Shown here: positions 9,082 to 17,506 of the stretch, piece after piece
Numbering within the stretch: the stretch's first letter is position 1
Layout: every line of letters begins with the position of its first letter
Origin: Enterovibrio coralii
Lineage (GTDB): Bacteria > Pseudomonadota > Gammaproteobacteria > Enterobacterales > Vibrionaceae
Length of the DNA stretch: 64,000 nt
Direction of reading: 5' to 3'
NCBI RefSeq assembly: GCF_001559595.1
Contig: NZ_LNTY01000004.1
Span: 62,001-126,000 of the forward strand
Position numbers and translations under genes: made by a program
Notes under the pieces: model-generated
What the model saw: only the letters and a program-made list of their open reading frames with translations
The model's database searches: none
What the model was told of the DNA's origin: nothing

Positions 9082-10776
9082 GGCGTCCGTACGGAGGGAT
9101 GGCTGAGTGGTTGAAAGCACCGGTCTTGAAAACCGGCATACGTTAATAGCGTATCTAGGGTTCAAATCCCTATCCCTCCGCCAAATTGATACGAGAATGG
9201 GAACTGATAATTCAGTTCCCATTTTTGTTTCTGACACGAGCCCTAGTAAGCTGAGTTTCGTCCCCTGAAGAGCGATCTTTTTTTCAGGTAGCAACCTTAC
9301 CTCTGTTAGAATCAGTTCACAGAATCGCCTAACAACATCCTTATCGGAAGCACGCAAGAATCTTCTAAACTTTTGGCAGAAATCCTCTGCTTGTCTATCT
9401 CCGAATTTTTTGATGGGAGGTGAAGATTTTACAGCTTTAAGGCTTTCTAACTCCTCCTTTAGGCTGTCTGTTTCTCTTTCCTTTTCAGAGATGAATGACA
9501 TTAATGATTTTGACACTTCGTCATAGTTGTCAAATGTATTCTGCAATAAAGAGTTGATTTTATTTTCATTATTTGTGATTCGTATTTTCAGTTCTTTTAT
9601 TTTGTTATTGATAACTTTACCGTCGGACTTATACCTTTCATTAATGTCTTTATAAATACCTGCAATACATTCCTTAGTAATTACATTTTCGAATAAAGAA
9701 CTTAAAACCAAATCTTCAATCTTATCCTTTCTTACTGGTTTGCAATCGCAAAAGTCTTTGCCGTTATTTACTTTTGAAGAGCAGTCGTAATAAGCGTACT
9801 TATTTCCTTTCCCATATATTACCTTCATTCCTGAACCGCATGAAGGACATCGTAAAATTTCTGTCAATATGTGTTTCTTGTGAGTACATTTATCTTCACG
9901 ATTGATAAGGGCGCGCTTTTCCAGTCCTTTAGCGACTTCCTCGAATTTTCTTGGCTCTATTATAGGTTCAACGCGAACAACTATTGGCGGTTTGTCAGGG
10001 TGTGTAGAGTTTTTTCTGAATAAAAATTTTCCAATATATACTGTGTTGTTAAGAAGTTTGCTTATGGAGTTTTTTGTCCATTTTTTACCACGATTTAATC
10101 GGTGAGATCTATTTAGCTTATTAGCAATTGCTTTGACGCCCATCGGCGGAGTGACATAATTACCAGATGCCATTCCAAATATTTCTTCTACTAATGCCGC
10201 TTCGCTTTCATTTATAACTAGCTTCTTTCTATTTTTTGCTCCAAAATCTTTAATAGATACAGAGATATAGCCATATGGAATTGGACCTCCAGTGAAATAC
10301 CCTTTGTTGGCAGTGTCCGTGAGTCTATCTTTAACAGTTTGAGCATTCATTGCACTTTGATGTTGGTTAATTGCACCTAGTACAGTTGCTATTATTGCAC
10401 TGTTAGGGTCGCTTCCATTAATGTTTTCTGATACCGAAATAAGATTAATTCCATATTCACTTAACAGTTCTAAAAAGTTAGCTTGCACAGCGGAGTTTCT
10501 GGATAGTCTTGATAGGTTATATACGAGAACATTATCGATCCTTATGGAACTGATATTTATGTTTTTTATATAGTTTTCTAACGAGTTGAAACCTTTCCTA
10601 GTGGTTTTCCCTTTTGAGGATTTATATGCAGATGAACCGCTATCAATAAAAACTTCTTCTAAAGAGGAGCCATTATCAGTACACCATCTTATGATGGACT
10701 CTCTTTGACCCTCTAATGAGTTGCCTTTCTCTGCTTGTTCTTCAGTAGACACTCTTATATAAGCTATACTTCGCAT
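9064..10776 (-). CDS. Large serine recombinase (integrase) reading through the antisense of tRNA-Ser
   Basis: 570-aa site-specific recombinase. Residues 1-150 are the resolvase catalytic domain with IRVS (Arg8, Ser10 nucleophile) and LSRLSRN. A Recombinase domain follows at ~165-280, with a zinc ribbon at ~310-345 (CPSCGSGMK, YDCSS) and a coiled coil at ~385-460. The last ~45 codons lie over the tRNA-Ser gene on the opposite strand; they include the tail typical of antisense tRNA-Ser (WRRDRDLNPRY). Integration has therefore supplied the C-terminus from host DNA. The circular form must encode a different end. The start ATG at 10776 has only a weak ribosome site and follows a 37-aa ORF by 25 bases, so coupling is possible. 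It should catalyse insertion and, with a directionality factor, excision. Confidence 0.9.
   Translation of the reverse strand: MRSIAYIRVSTEEQAEKGNSLEGQRESIIRWCTDNGSSLEEVFIDSGSSAYKSSKGKTTRKGFNSLENYIKNINISSIRIDNVLVYNLSRLSRNSAVQANFLELLSEYGINLISVSENINGSDPNSAIIATVLGAINQHQSAMNAQTVKDRLTDTANKGYFTGGPIPYGYISVSIKDFGAKNRKKLVINESEAALVEEIFGMASGNYVTPPMGVKAIANKLNRSHRLNRGKKWTKNSISKLLNNTVYIGKFLFRKNSTHPDKPPIVVRVEPIIEPRKFEEVAKGLEKRALINREDKCTHKKHILTEILRCPSCGSGMKVIYGKGNKYAYYDCSSKVNNGKDFCDCKPVRKDKIEDLVLSSLFENVITKECIAGIYKDINERYKSDGKVINNKIKELKIRITNNENKINSLLQNTFDNYDEVSKSLMSFISEKERETDSLKEELESLKAVKSSPPIKKFGDRQAEDFCQKFRRFLRASDKDVVRRFCELILTEVRLLPEKKIALQGTKLSLLGLVSETKMGTELSVPILVSIWRRDRDLNPRYAINVCRFSRPVLSTTQPSLRTDAIIMMC
9093..9183 (+). 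tRNA. tRNA-Ser (anticodon UGA)
   Basis: Acceptor stem GGAGGGA pairs with TCCCTCC, then discriminator G and encoded CCA at 9181-9183. The anticodon stem CCGGT/ACCGG encloses loop CTTGAAA with anticodon TGA. The long variable arm (ACGTTAATAGCGT) is that of a class II tRNA-Ser, and the T-loop GGTTCAAATCC is intact. The tRNA keeps its own promoter. Its original terminator now lies 12 kb away on the other side of the inserted element. Confidence 0.97.
9178..9187 (+). repeat. Left attachment site (attL) core at the tRNA-Ser 3' end
   Basis: CCGCCAAATT, spanning the end of the acceptor stem, the CCA and four downstream bases, recurs at 21280-21289. Extending left, 13 of 15 bases match. These are inferred as the crossover region of the serine recombinase. 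Confidence 0.7.
9197..9226 (+). terminator. Rho-independent terminator inside the island, just after tRNA-Ser
   Basis: ATGGGAACTGA and TCAGTTCCCAT form a perfect 11-bp stem with a TAAT loop, followed by TTTT. It replaces the native tRNA terminator after insertion. The same bases are also coding sequence for the C-terminal part of the recombinase on the other strand. Confidence 0.8.
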
Positions 10777-10801
10777 AATATAAATCTCATACTATCTGTG
10801 T

Positions 10802-10915
10802 TTAATTGTGGTGCGTGTTTTCAATGATTTTCCTGAAATCATCATCGTTTATTTCCAATAAGTATCGCTTTACAATTTCGCTTTTCCTTCTTTTGTAAAT
10901 GATTGCAACTTTCAT
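10802..10915 (-). CDS. 37-aa basic small protein upstream of the recombinase
   Basis: Found by reading the minus strand. ATG at 10915 follows AGGGAGC at good spacing and opens a 37-codon frame beginning MKVAIIYKRRKSEIV and ending THHN. It has a basic N-terminal half and an acidic patch (EINDDD). It ends 25 bases before the recombinase start, in the same direction. No family is recognised. Position suggests a recombination directionality factor or a translated leader; both are guesses. Confidence 0.5.
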   Translation of the reverse strand: MKVAIIYKRRKSEIVKRYLLEINDDDFRKIIENTHHN

Positions 10916-11676
10916 AATTTTGCTCCCTGTAGCTGTTTTGGTTTTTACTCTTAAATGAAAACTAGCACAGGATGTGCGTAGTGCAAGTTAAAAGTTGATA
11001 ATTATCAATCATTTATGTGGTATAATAACCCCACCTTTAAAATCAATGTTTTAGATGTTTTTTAGGCAACTTTTAAATCTTCATATGTTATTTAATTGAT
11101 TGTGTTCTCAACTTACAGTATTGCTATATCAGTTCCTTACTGAGCTATGCTTCCTTTACTAGATAATGGTAGAGTGTTAACAGTGGTATGAAACTGGAAG
11201 TAGGGTCTTAATTATCTAAAAATTCGAGGTTTTTCTTGGCAAGTTGATGTGGTTATGAAACACAAGTTAACGAGTTATAATTTCTCATCTTTAAATCATA
11301 TTTGATGAGTGCGGAAAAAGGTCTTCTAATATGTAAAGATGTCAGTGTTGGTCTGCTTGAGTTGCAATTCGTTAAGCTACGCTCGCTATCAGTAAAGTAT
11401 AAAATTTAATGATTGAACGGGCTTTAGTAGGTAGTCAGCGAATATATGGCCTTAAAAAAACTATACTTTTCATTAGTTTATGTAATTGGGAGGTAACAGT
11501 GTGGAGATGTTGCATCTCACTGATTTGTGTCTCTAAGCTACAGTTAACCGTAACTTATACGATATGCTTTCGAACGAGACAGTTTTAGCGCTCATTTCGG
11601 CGCTGACGTGCAATATTATGGTCTTTAGACTTCAAATTGTATGGTTATGTTGTGTATTGAATGTTGAGAGGAAAAT
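10916..11676. other. AT-rich intergenic spacer inside the island
   Basis: About 760 bases with many stops in all frames. I see no gene, no clear repeat and no RNA fold that I can support. It must hold the promoters for the recombinase (leftward) and the 205-aa gene (rightward). Confidence 0.5.
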
Positions 11677-12294
11677 ATGAGGGGTGATAATGAAAAGGAC
11701 AAAAAAATTATTGCTCTAGCTGAAGAGCTCTCTCGTAAAATCCAACTGGCGAAGAAGTATGGAAAGACTAAGAATTTTCCGTCAGAGCGTTTTGAAGGTT
11801 ATCACGAGCAACATATAGGCGAAGATTTTAGCTATGATAGCTTGCGCAAGCAGAAAACTGATTCACAGAACTACTTTTACCAGATGATTAAATTGGGAAA
11901 AAACACATCCGAATATGAAAAATTGAAACACTGCTCAGAATCGAATATTTTCAAGCCGCGTAGATACGAGGGTAAGATTATTAAATTGCCAGACTTTGAT
12001 AACTATGAACTATATAATATCGATGTGGCAGTTAAGATCGAAATAGGTACAAAGGTAGCACGAAACATACTTTCTAACTGGTATTGTTCGGCGGAAGACA
12101 TTGAGCTTATTTTAATGTTAAATCAAACATTTATAACGCGTCTTGAGTGCATCAGCTATATCCTAAACATCCACGCCTCTTTGCGCACAATGTTCGATAA
12201 TCCAGCAAACCAGTCTGGATTTATGTCTATGGTAAACAATGATGCTTTTTTTGTGGCCGAACGCCATTATCAATTCTGGTTTCTGGAAACATAG
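11677..12294 (+). CDS. Hypothetical protein, 205 aa
   Basis: ATG at 11677 is preceded by GAGAGGAAAAT. The product is soluble, rich in Lys/Tyr/Glu at the N-terminus and more hydrophobic in the last 70 residues (LILMLNQTFITRLECISYIL). No signal peptide or known motif is seen and I do not recognise a family. It stands alone between the recombinase and the SIR2-HerA pair and faces HerA tail to tail, 230 bases apart. A hairpin TAACTCAC/GTGAGTTA at 12401-12427 lies between them. Confidence 0.65.
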   Translation: MRGDNEKDKKIIALAEELSRKIQLAKKYGKTKNFPSERFEGYHEQHIGEDFSYDSLRKQKTDSQNYFYQMIKLGKNTSEYEKLKHCSESNIFKPRRYEGKIIKLPDFDNYELYNIDVAVKIEIGTKVARNILSNWYCSAEDIELILMLNQTFITRLECISYILNIHASLRTMFDNPANQSGFMSMVNNDAFFVAERHYQFWFLET

Positions 12295-12524
12295 AGTCAA
12301 TGAGAAGCGTTGCCGAGCACTTAGACGCAATAGTTCGGCGGTAAATCTCGGCACATCAATCTAAATTAAAGTACTTAGGGACATTTTAAACGGGTATCCC
12401 TAACTCACGTTGCCCCAAAGTGAGTTAAGGCTAGCGGTAACCAATCTCATTTTGCGTACATATTGTAATGGATTGGCACCTGCCTCTTTGTTCCAATGCT
12501 AGACAAATTCAATCTTGGTAGCTA

Positions 12525-14273
12525 TCAGACCCATAGTGCTTCTAAATCGACATCTTCACTATCTGGTTGCTTCTCTTTCTCTAATTCCTTCACCTGTAGA
12601 ACCATAGGTAAATCAAACGCGGTTCCGGTAATAACACAGCTACCACGAGATAAGTTGGGAATCATGCCTCTAGACATGTTATCCAATGTGCTAATCGTAT
12701 TATCAATCAAGAATAAATCTCTATCATTGACCAAGCGATGAATGAAGAAATTGTGTATCTGGGACACGATAGTTGGTGATATATCTGCTGGTCTTTGGCT
12801 AGAAAGAGTCAGATACATGCCAAATTTACGCCCCTCTTTAATTATTTCTTCAAAGGTTTCAAGTCTATAGTCCTTCCAGCTTTCACTCTCACGGGTGGAT
12901 TGCTGTGACAGTATGTTGTGGGCTTCATCAATTATAAGATGTATAGTCTTATCTGGCGGATTGGCCACAGCTACTTTATGTGGGTTGTAGTAGTGCTTGG
13001 CTATCAATAAAGGAAGTACTTTTTTAATATCTTGATTACATTTTCTTAGAGAGATAATCGTAACAGCTTTATTCGCCACTGGAGCGTCATTAACTTGAAT
13101 GACTTTGGATAGGTTAGATAGTGATGAGTCTATGCGCTTCAACAGTGGTTGAATAAAATCAAACTGAACATATCCGCTTATCAGGTCTCTTATTAGCTGT
13201 ATGTGGCAGCGAATGCTGAATTGGTCTAAGTCACTTAGTCCTTGAGGGATAGTTATAGCATCGACATCATCTTTTAGTATGTTTCTGTAATAAGCCCCAT
13301 CGGCACGAAAATACGAGTTAGGAGCCACATAGAAGCCTTTGGTGGTTCCATTAGAAGATATAGTTTTCAATCTTTCCTTGATTGCTGCATTGTCTAGAGT
13401 ATTTGTGATTTCACGGATGAGATCAAGTAGTTCTGGATGAGGCGCAGCTGCAGTAAATACTTTTTCATAGGTTTTTTTAATGTAGCTTAAGAAATTAGCT
13501 TCGGTATCAAATTTTAGCTTACCTTTTACGATTCTATTAATAAATGGTTTTTGTGTGTTTTGTGTAGCCTGAAAGAGCACACTCAAAGTATCAGTGTCCC
13601 AAAACTCTGATTTGGCGAGTGGAAACTTTTGCTCAGCGTTGCGAGAGTTAAGGTTGTATACGTTTTTATATTGGTCAGTAGTAAGCTGCCCGTTTGTGTA
13701 TTCGCCATTGAAATCGATAATGATAAATTGGCTTTTACCATTTATCTTTTCAATTTTCTTATCAAAAAGAGTGGTGTATAAGCTGGTTAGCGTGTTTGAC
13801 TTACCACTCCCCGTATTTCCAAAAATACCGATATGAGAGTTGAACAACTTGTGCCATGGCAGAGAAACAGGAAAATCTTCCTTTAAAAGACTTCCGATTA
13901 CAAAATCACTACCTGATTTGCCATAGATGTCAGCGAGCCTATCTTCTTCGAGTAAGAAAACTGGATCTTTAATTAACGGGAGGTGCTTGATGCCTTCGAA
14001 AAAACGACCAGACTCAAAGTAACCAATGGGTTTGAGGTCTACAGTCCGAATATATTGGAACTCGTCATCAATCCATTTTTCATCTAAGTACTCTCCCTCC
14101 ACTACGCAGATTATCTTCTTAAAACCGCGTTCTATCTGCACATACTCGCGTATTGAAACGCCTTTGTACTTTGTACCGTCGTAGAATAGCGTGTCTTTGT
14201 TCGACTCTTCAAAAACTTTGACTGATACCTTGACGCCTTTTACGGCAATAACTTCACCCACTAAAATAGTCAC
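12525..14273 (-). CDS. herA: HerA-like hexameric ATPase of a SIR2-HerA defence pair
   Basis: 582-aa HerA/FtsK-type ATPase. The N-terminal ~90 residues look like the HAS beta-barrel. Walker A is GNTGSGKS at 152-159, Walker B is LIIDEAHN near residue 445, and SSQRPADIS resembles the sensor region. The start is GTG at 14273 behind AAGGGAATAAC, nine bases after the SIR2 stop. In described Sir2-HerA systems the ATPase hexamer assembles with a SIR2 ring and the complex degrades NAD and/or DNA on phage infection. The role here follows from that homology and from the adjacent partner. Confidence 0.88.
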   Translation of the reverse strand: MTILVGEVIAVKGVKVSVKVFEESNKDTLFYDGTKYKGVSIREYVQIERGFKKIICVVEGEYLDEKWIDDEFQYIRTVDLKPIGYFESGRFFEGIKHLPLIKDPVFLLEEDRLADIYGKSGSDFVIGSLLKEDFPVSLPWHKLFNSHIGIFGNTGSGKSNTLTSLYTTLFDKKIEKINGKSQFIIIDFNGEYTNGQLTTDQYKNVYNLNSRNAEQKFPLAKSEFWDTDTLSVLFQATQNTQKPFINRIVKGKLKFDTEANFLSYIKKTYEKVFTAAAPHPELLDLIREITNTLDNAAIKERLKTISSNGTTKGFYVAPNSYFRADGAYYRNILKDDVDAITIPQGLSDLDQFSIRCHIQLIRDLISGYVQFDFIQPLLKRIDSSLSNLSKVIQVNDAPVANKAVTIISLRKCNQDIKKVLPLLIAKHYYNPHKVAVANPPDKTIHLIIDEAHNILSQQSTRESESWKDYRLETFEEIIKEGRKFGMYLTLSSQRPADISPTIVSQIHNFFIHRLVNDRDLFLIDNTISTLDNMSRGMIPNLSRGSCVITGTAFDLPMVLQVKELEKEKQPDSEDVDLEALWV

Positions 14274-14282
14274 GTTATTCCC

Positions 14283-15422
14283 TTAAATTGGAAGTTTGAA
14301 CACTTTGTTATTGAATGCATTAAAGTCTAGAAAACCATCTAGCTTTATGAGCTTAACATTATTGAAACTACCGAATAGAGCTTCCATTGCGGCTATAGCG
14401 AGAGTATCAAAACAACACAGGTACATAGTGAGAGATTTATTTCCAAGAGAGCGTTTTATTAGGTTGGTTATGTGTTCATCCGCAAATGAAAAACCAAATA
14501 CAATAAGGGTGGAGTCTTGTTTTTCCAATTCATAACTCATAAGGCGAAGCATTTGGTAATAATGTTCGTCAAAAACGGTTTCGTGAAACTTCCATTTGGT
14601 AGGGTTAACAATTGGAAGTTTTTTGTAAGTGGACCAAAATATACTTTCGATCTCTGAAAAGGCTCCATTAAAGGTTATTGTGTCAAAAGAATTACGTTTG
14701 GATTCCTTATTGTTAAGAATTGCTTCTAAGTCTTCCAATTCACTTTTGATGCTATCAAAAAATTTATCTTGGAATTTGCAATGTTTATCAGCGTAGTTAA
14801 CCGCTATTCGGTTGTCACTGACTGTCCAGAATGCAGAACCATGTAAGTGAACTAGATTGGCTTGTGGGATACTGAAACAGTTTTTGCCAAATATACTATG
14901 TTTGATTTCGGATGTGTCAAAGTGTCGAGCTTCAACGAATTTTCTGCGAAAACCTTTAGAACCATCATTCAGTACAAATTCTAAATTTGATTCCTCAAGA
15001 AGAAGTTCTTCGTATGCATCGGCAAAACACGAGTCATAATTTGTGGTGAAAATATTAGCTTTTTTCTGAGATTTGTTCTTGGAGGCAATTGTCTTAAGCG
15101 TTTTAAGTAATATTTGATAGTTCTTGATGACCGATAACTTGTTGATGTCTTCTTCTAATTCTAGGTCTGCACCTAATTTTGTATATTCAATATCAAAGGA
15201 TATAACGGGTTCAATGCAGTTGACGTAGTAGTACATGAAAAGTAGCGACTTAAGCTGGGACTTGTTTTCATCTTCGAAGTACTTACCTAGTGTTTCGATG
15301 GACTCATTTTCCATTTGGGTTGCAAGGGTAGGGAAAAGCCCAAATGATGCGCCTGAGCCAATCAACAGATTGACATTGTTTTGCCAAATATCATTAATTT
15401 TTATTTCTTCTAGATGTTCCAT
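14283..15422 (-). CDS. SIR2-family NADase-type effector of a SIR2-HerA defence pair
   Basis: 379 aa from ATG 15422 (an in-frame TTG at 15437 is less likely). Sirtuin-type NAD-binding motifs are visible: GSGAS at 22-26, FTTNYD with Asn128 and Asp130, VHLHGS with His194, and a C-terminal VFGFSFAD. These match the SIR2 domains of bacterial defence systems, which hydrolyse NAD to abort infection. It heads a two-gene operon with HerA. A promoter and an overlapping palindrome lie directly upstream. Confidence 0.87.
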   Translation of the reverse strand: MEHLEEIKINDIWQNNVNLLIGSGASFGLFPTLATQMENESIETLGKYFEDENKSQLKSLLFMYYYVNCIEPVISFDIEYTKLGADLELEEDINKLSVIKNYQILLKTLKTIASKNKSQKKANIFTTNYDSCFADAYEELLLEESNLEFVLNDGSKGFRRKFVEARHFDTSEIKHSIFGKNCFSIPQANLVHLHGSAFWTVSDNRIAVNYADKHCKFQDKFFDSIKSELEDLEAILNNKESKRNSFDTITFNGAFSEIESIFWSTYKKLPIVNPTKWKFHETVFDEHYYQMLRLMSYELEKQDSTLIVFGFSFADEHITNLIKRSLGNKSLTMYLCCFDTLAIAAMEALFGSFNNVKLIKLDGFLDFNAFNNKVFKLPI

Positions 15423-15454
15423 GCTCTTTATCTTCAATGGCGTATATTAAAATC

Positions 15455-15482
15455 ATTTTAACTCAGTTACTTTGCTTGTTAA
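15455..15482 (-). promoter_or_regulatory. Promoter of the SIR2-HerA operon
   Basis: On the minus strand TTAACA (15477-15482) and TAAAAT (15455-15460) are 16 bases apart, about 35 bases upstream of the SIR2 start. The -35 box is covered by the palindrome at 15478-15499. Confidence 0.5.
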
Positions 15483-15499
15483 GCAATTAGTTGCTTAAC
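15478..15499. promoter_or_regulatory. 22-bp palindrome over the SIR2-HerA -35 box, candidate operator
   Basis: GTTAAGCAA and TTGCTTAAC are perfect inverted 9-base arms around TTAG. The position over the -35 element suits a repressor. No regulator gene is next to it, so the protein involved is unknown. Confidence 0.45.
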
Positions 15500-15640
15500 A
15501 TCTAAATGAGTTTGCTTTGAGGTTGTGACTTGCAAAAACAATGCAGTCTTCAGAGACGCTGTGGTTCTCTGTTCTGTCGTATTTTAACTAATGAGTTGTT
15601 TGGTAGACTAGCGGGGGTGCCTAAACGCTCTTTTTTCCTA

Positions 15641-15669
15641 CTCGTGCTAGGCCGATCTGCTCTAGCACG
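15641..15669 (+). repeat. Hairpin repeat, left copy, upstream of the two-gene operon
   Basis: Begins CTCGT and ends GATCTGCTCTAGCACG. CGTGCTAG and CTAGCACG form an 8-bp stem. A related copy lies at 19315-19341, just downstream of the same operon. Confidence 0.5.
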
Positions 15670-15784
15670 TTCTGCCTCAAAACGTTTCAGAACATATCAA
15701 TCTCTCCGCTTAAGCACCTTTCAATTTGACCTAGTTATTCATATGCAGCAAAGTTCTTAATGATTATTGAGTAAGGGACGTAGA

Positions 15785-17506
15785 ATGTCATTAGAAGAAA
15801 CAAAAACTCGGTTACTAGCAGCAAGTGAAACGGCAGAAGAGTTGCTTTCTCAGGTTAATATTCTGTATATAGAGGAAATACGATCTGATGAGAAGGTCTT
15901 GAAAGATGCGTTGTCTCAGTTGCACAACGCAGGAGATATTGATCTTGTAGAGCTAGTAAGAGGAGTTGACAAAAGTACAAGCGTTTACGATTTTTTCACA
16001 ATTCTGCATGCCTTTGAAAATGCATTACCTTCATTAGATGCGAGTATTGAAGATGTCCTCCGATGCCTAGTACACCTCAAACAACAGGTTGGCAGGGGAA
16101 TTTATAGAGCTTTTCAACTTTTCTGTACCATGGAAGCTCAACGTCCCAGAAATAGTGTTGAATTCATCCTTGCACAAACTGAGCTGAGTGCATATGCCCC
16201 TTTTCTTTCCAGCTCAATCCTCTCATACGACTCAGACTGCGTGACCGAAGCTATCCAAGTAACAGAAAAACTGATCGCTAGCAGAAATGAGACTGTAAGA
16301 AGCCAAGCATATTTTATTTTGGGCAGGCTTGATGTAGGTGAAGCTCAGGCTAGTACTATTTGGGAACTACTTAGTGGAAGTGATGAACGTGAAAATAGCT
16401 GTTGTGCTGCGGTACTGCGGTCAATAATTTGTTTTGGTGAAGCATTCCCCTCTTACTGGCCGCAGATTGAGGAGTTTCTACTTATGTTTGTTGAGGGAGC
16501 CTCTCCAGAGGTTCTCTATGAAATATCCGATATTTTTGCCTTTCAGGAAGTTGATTTACCCGATGATGTTTTAGAGCTTCTGCTAAAACAGTTTGCCAAT
16601 GTCTCCCATGAACATAAAGGTATCATAGATAATATAGATCATTTATTGGTCAATTTAGTAGCAAAGGGATCCTTTTCCATTGCCTTAAAGTTATTGGAAT
16701 CTATTTTGACCGTGGGCGTGAAGTTCCCTCAATTGGATTACTTTTCCAGTGTATTACTGAGCAAGCATCGCGAGTTAATTAATCATATTGTCACAAAGTG
16801 GTTTTTGTCTGGTGATTCCTCACTTTGTCATAGTGTTACAGATCTACTTCACGACGTTATGGATGAGGATGTCGAGATAGAGGCAAAAATGGCATTGCTA
16901 GATGATGAAGTGAAGCAAATATTTGTTGGCCATAAGGCTGTTGGTTGGTTGTATACGCGCCCTGTATCGGCAGCAAGCTTCATTTTATCTATTTACAAAA
17001 CTGCTTCAGCAACTACACGTAAAGAGCTTGAGCAGGTTTTGTATGACCCCTTGCTTTTAAGTTACCCGGGGGAACTAAAGCGATTCTTCAAATCACGCAT
17101 TAATAAAGACTTTCAAATACACCTATGTAAGCGGTTGCTTGACAAGCTTCAGGCTTATCATTCTGATATTGAGAAAGTCTCTGGTCTAAAAGAATTGATG
17201 GCTCCCAGAGAAAATATAAGCGTTTATTGGAAAGAGTCCAACAAGAGTATGCAGGCCGCATACGAAGATGCATCAAGAGGATCGATTATAGATCTAATAG
17301 TAGCGAAGAAGACGCTATTATACGGTAATAGCTCAATTTACTACATGCATCGGGGGGATGGAGAGCAAGTGCGACAAGAGATGCCAATGCAATCTTTTTC
17401 CCATTCGACTGAAATCCCAAGGTTAAATATTTTAGATCCTGAGTCTCTAGATTACATTTTACGAGTTTACCGTTGTGAGAGGATGAAAAATGAAGCTAAT
17501 TCTTAA
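15785..17506 (+). CDS. Unknown 573-aa helical (HEAT-like) protein, first gene of a candidate defence pair
   Basis: ATG at 15785 follows AAGGGA at suitable spacing; an upstream in-frame TTG at 15767 is unlikely. The protein appears all-helical, with repeated helix-loop-helix units suggestive of HEAT/ARM repeats from ~80 to ~470. No enzymatic motif, signal or membrane segment is seen. It overlaps the next gene by 17 bases, so the two products are probably made together and may act as a complex. No family is recognised. Placement beside SIR2-HerA within an integrated element suggests a defence role, which is inference. Confidence 0.75.
   Translation: MSLEETKTRLLAASETAEELLSQVNILYIEEIRSDEKVLKDALSQLHNAGDIDLVELVRGVDKSTSVYDFFTILHAFENALPSLDASIEDVLRCLVHLKQQVGRGIYRAFQLFCTMEAQRPRNSVEFILAQTELSAYAPFLSSSILSYDSDCVTEAIQVTEKLIASRNETVRSQAYFILGRLDVGEAQASTIWELLSGSDERENSCCAAVLRSIICFGEAFPSYWPQIEEFLLMFVEGASPEVLYEISDIFAFQEVDLPDDVLELLLKQFANVSHEHKGIIDNIDHLLVNLVAKGSFSIALKLLESILTVGVKFPQLDYFSSVLLSKHRELINHIVTKWFLSGDSSLCHSVTDLLHDVMDEDVEIEAKMALLDDEVKQIFVGHKAVGWLYTRPVSAASFILSIYKTASATTRKELEQVLYDPLLLSYPGELKRFFKSRINKDFQIHLCKRLLDKLQAYHSDIEKVSGLKELMAPRENISVYWKESNKSMQAAYEDASRGSIIDLIVAKKTLLYGNSSIYYMHRGDGEQVRQEMPMQSFSHSTEIPRLNILDPESLDYILRVYRCERMKNEANS

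Noticed and set aside
12399..12430. Hairpin after the 205-aa gene as a strong terminator.
   Set aside because: The 8-bp stem has an 11-base loop and no T-run, so only a weak structure is supported.
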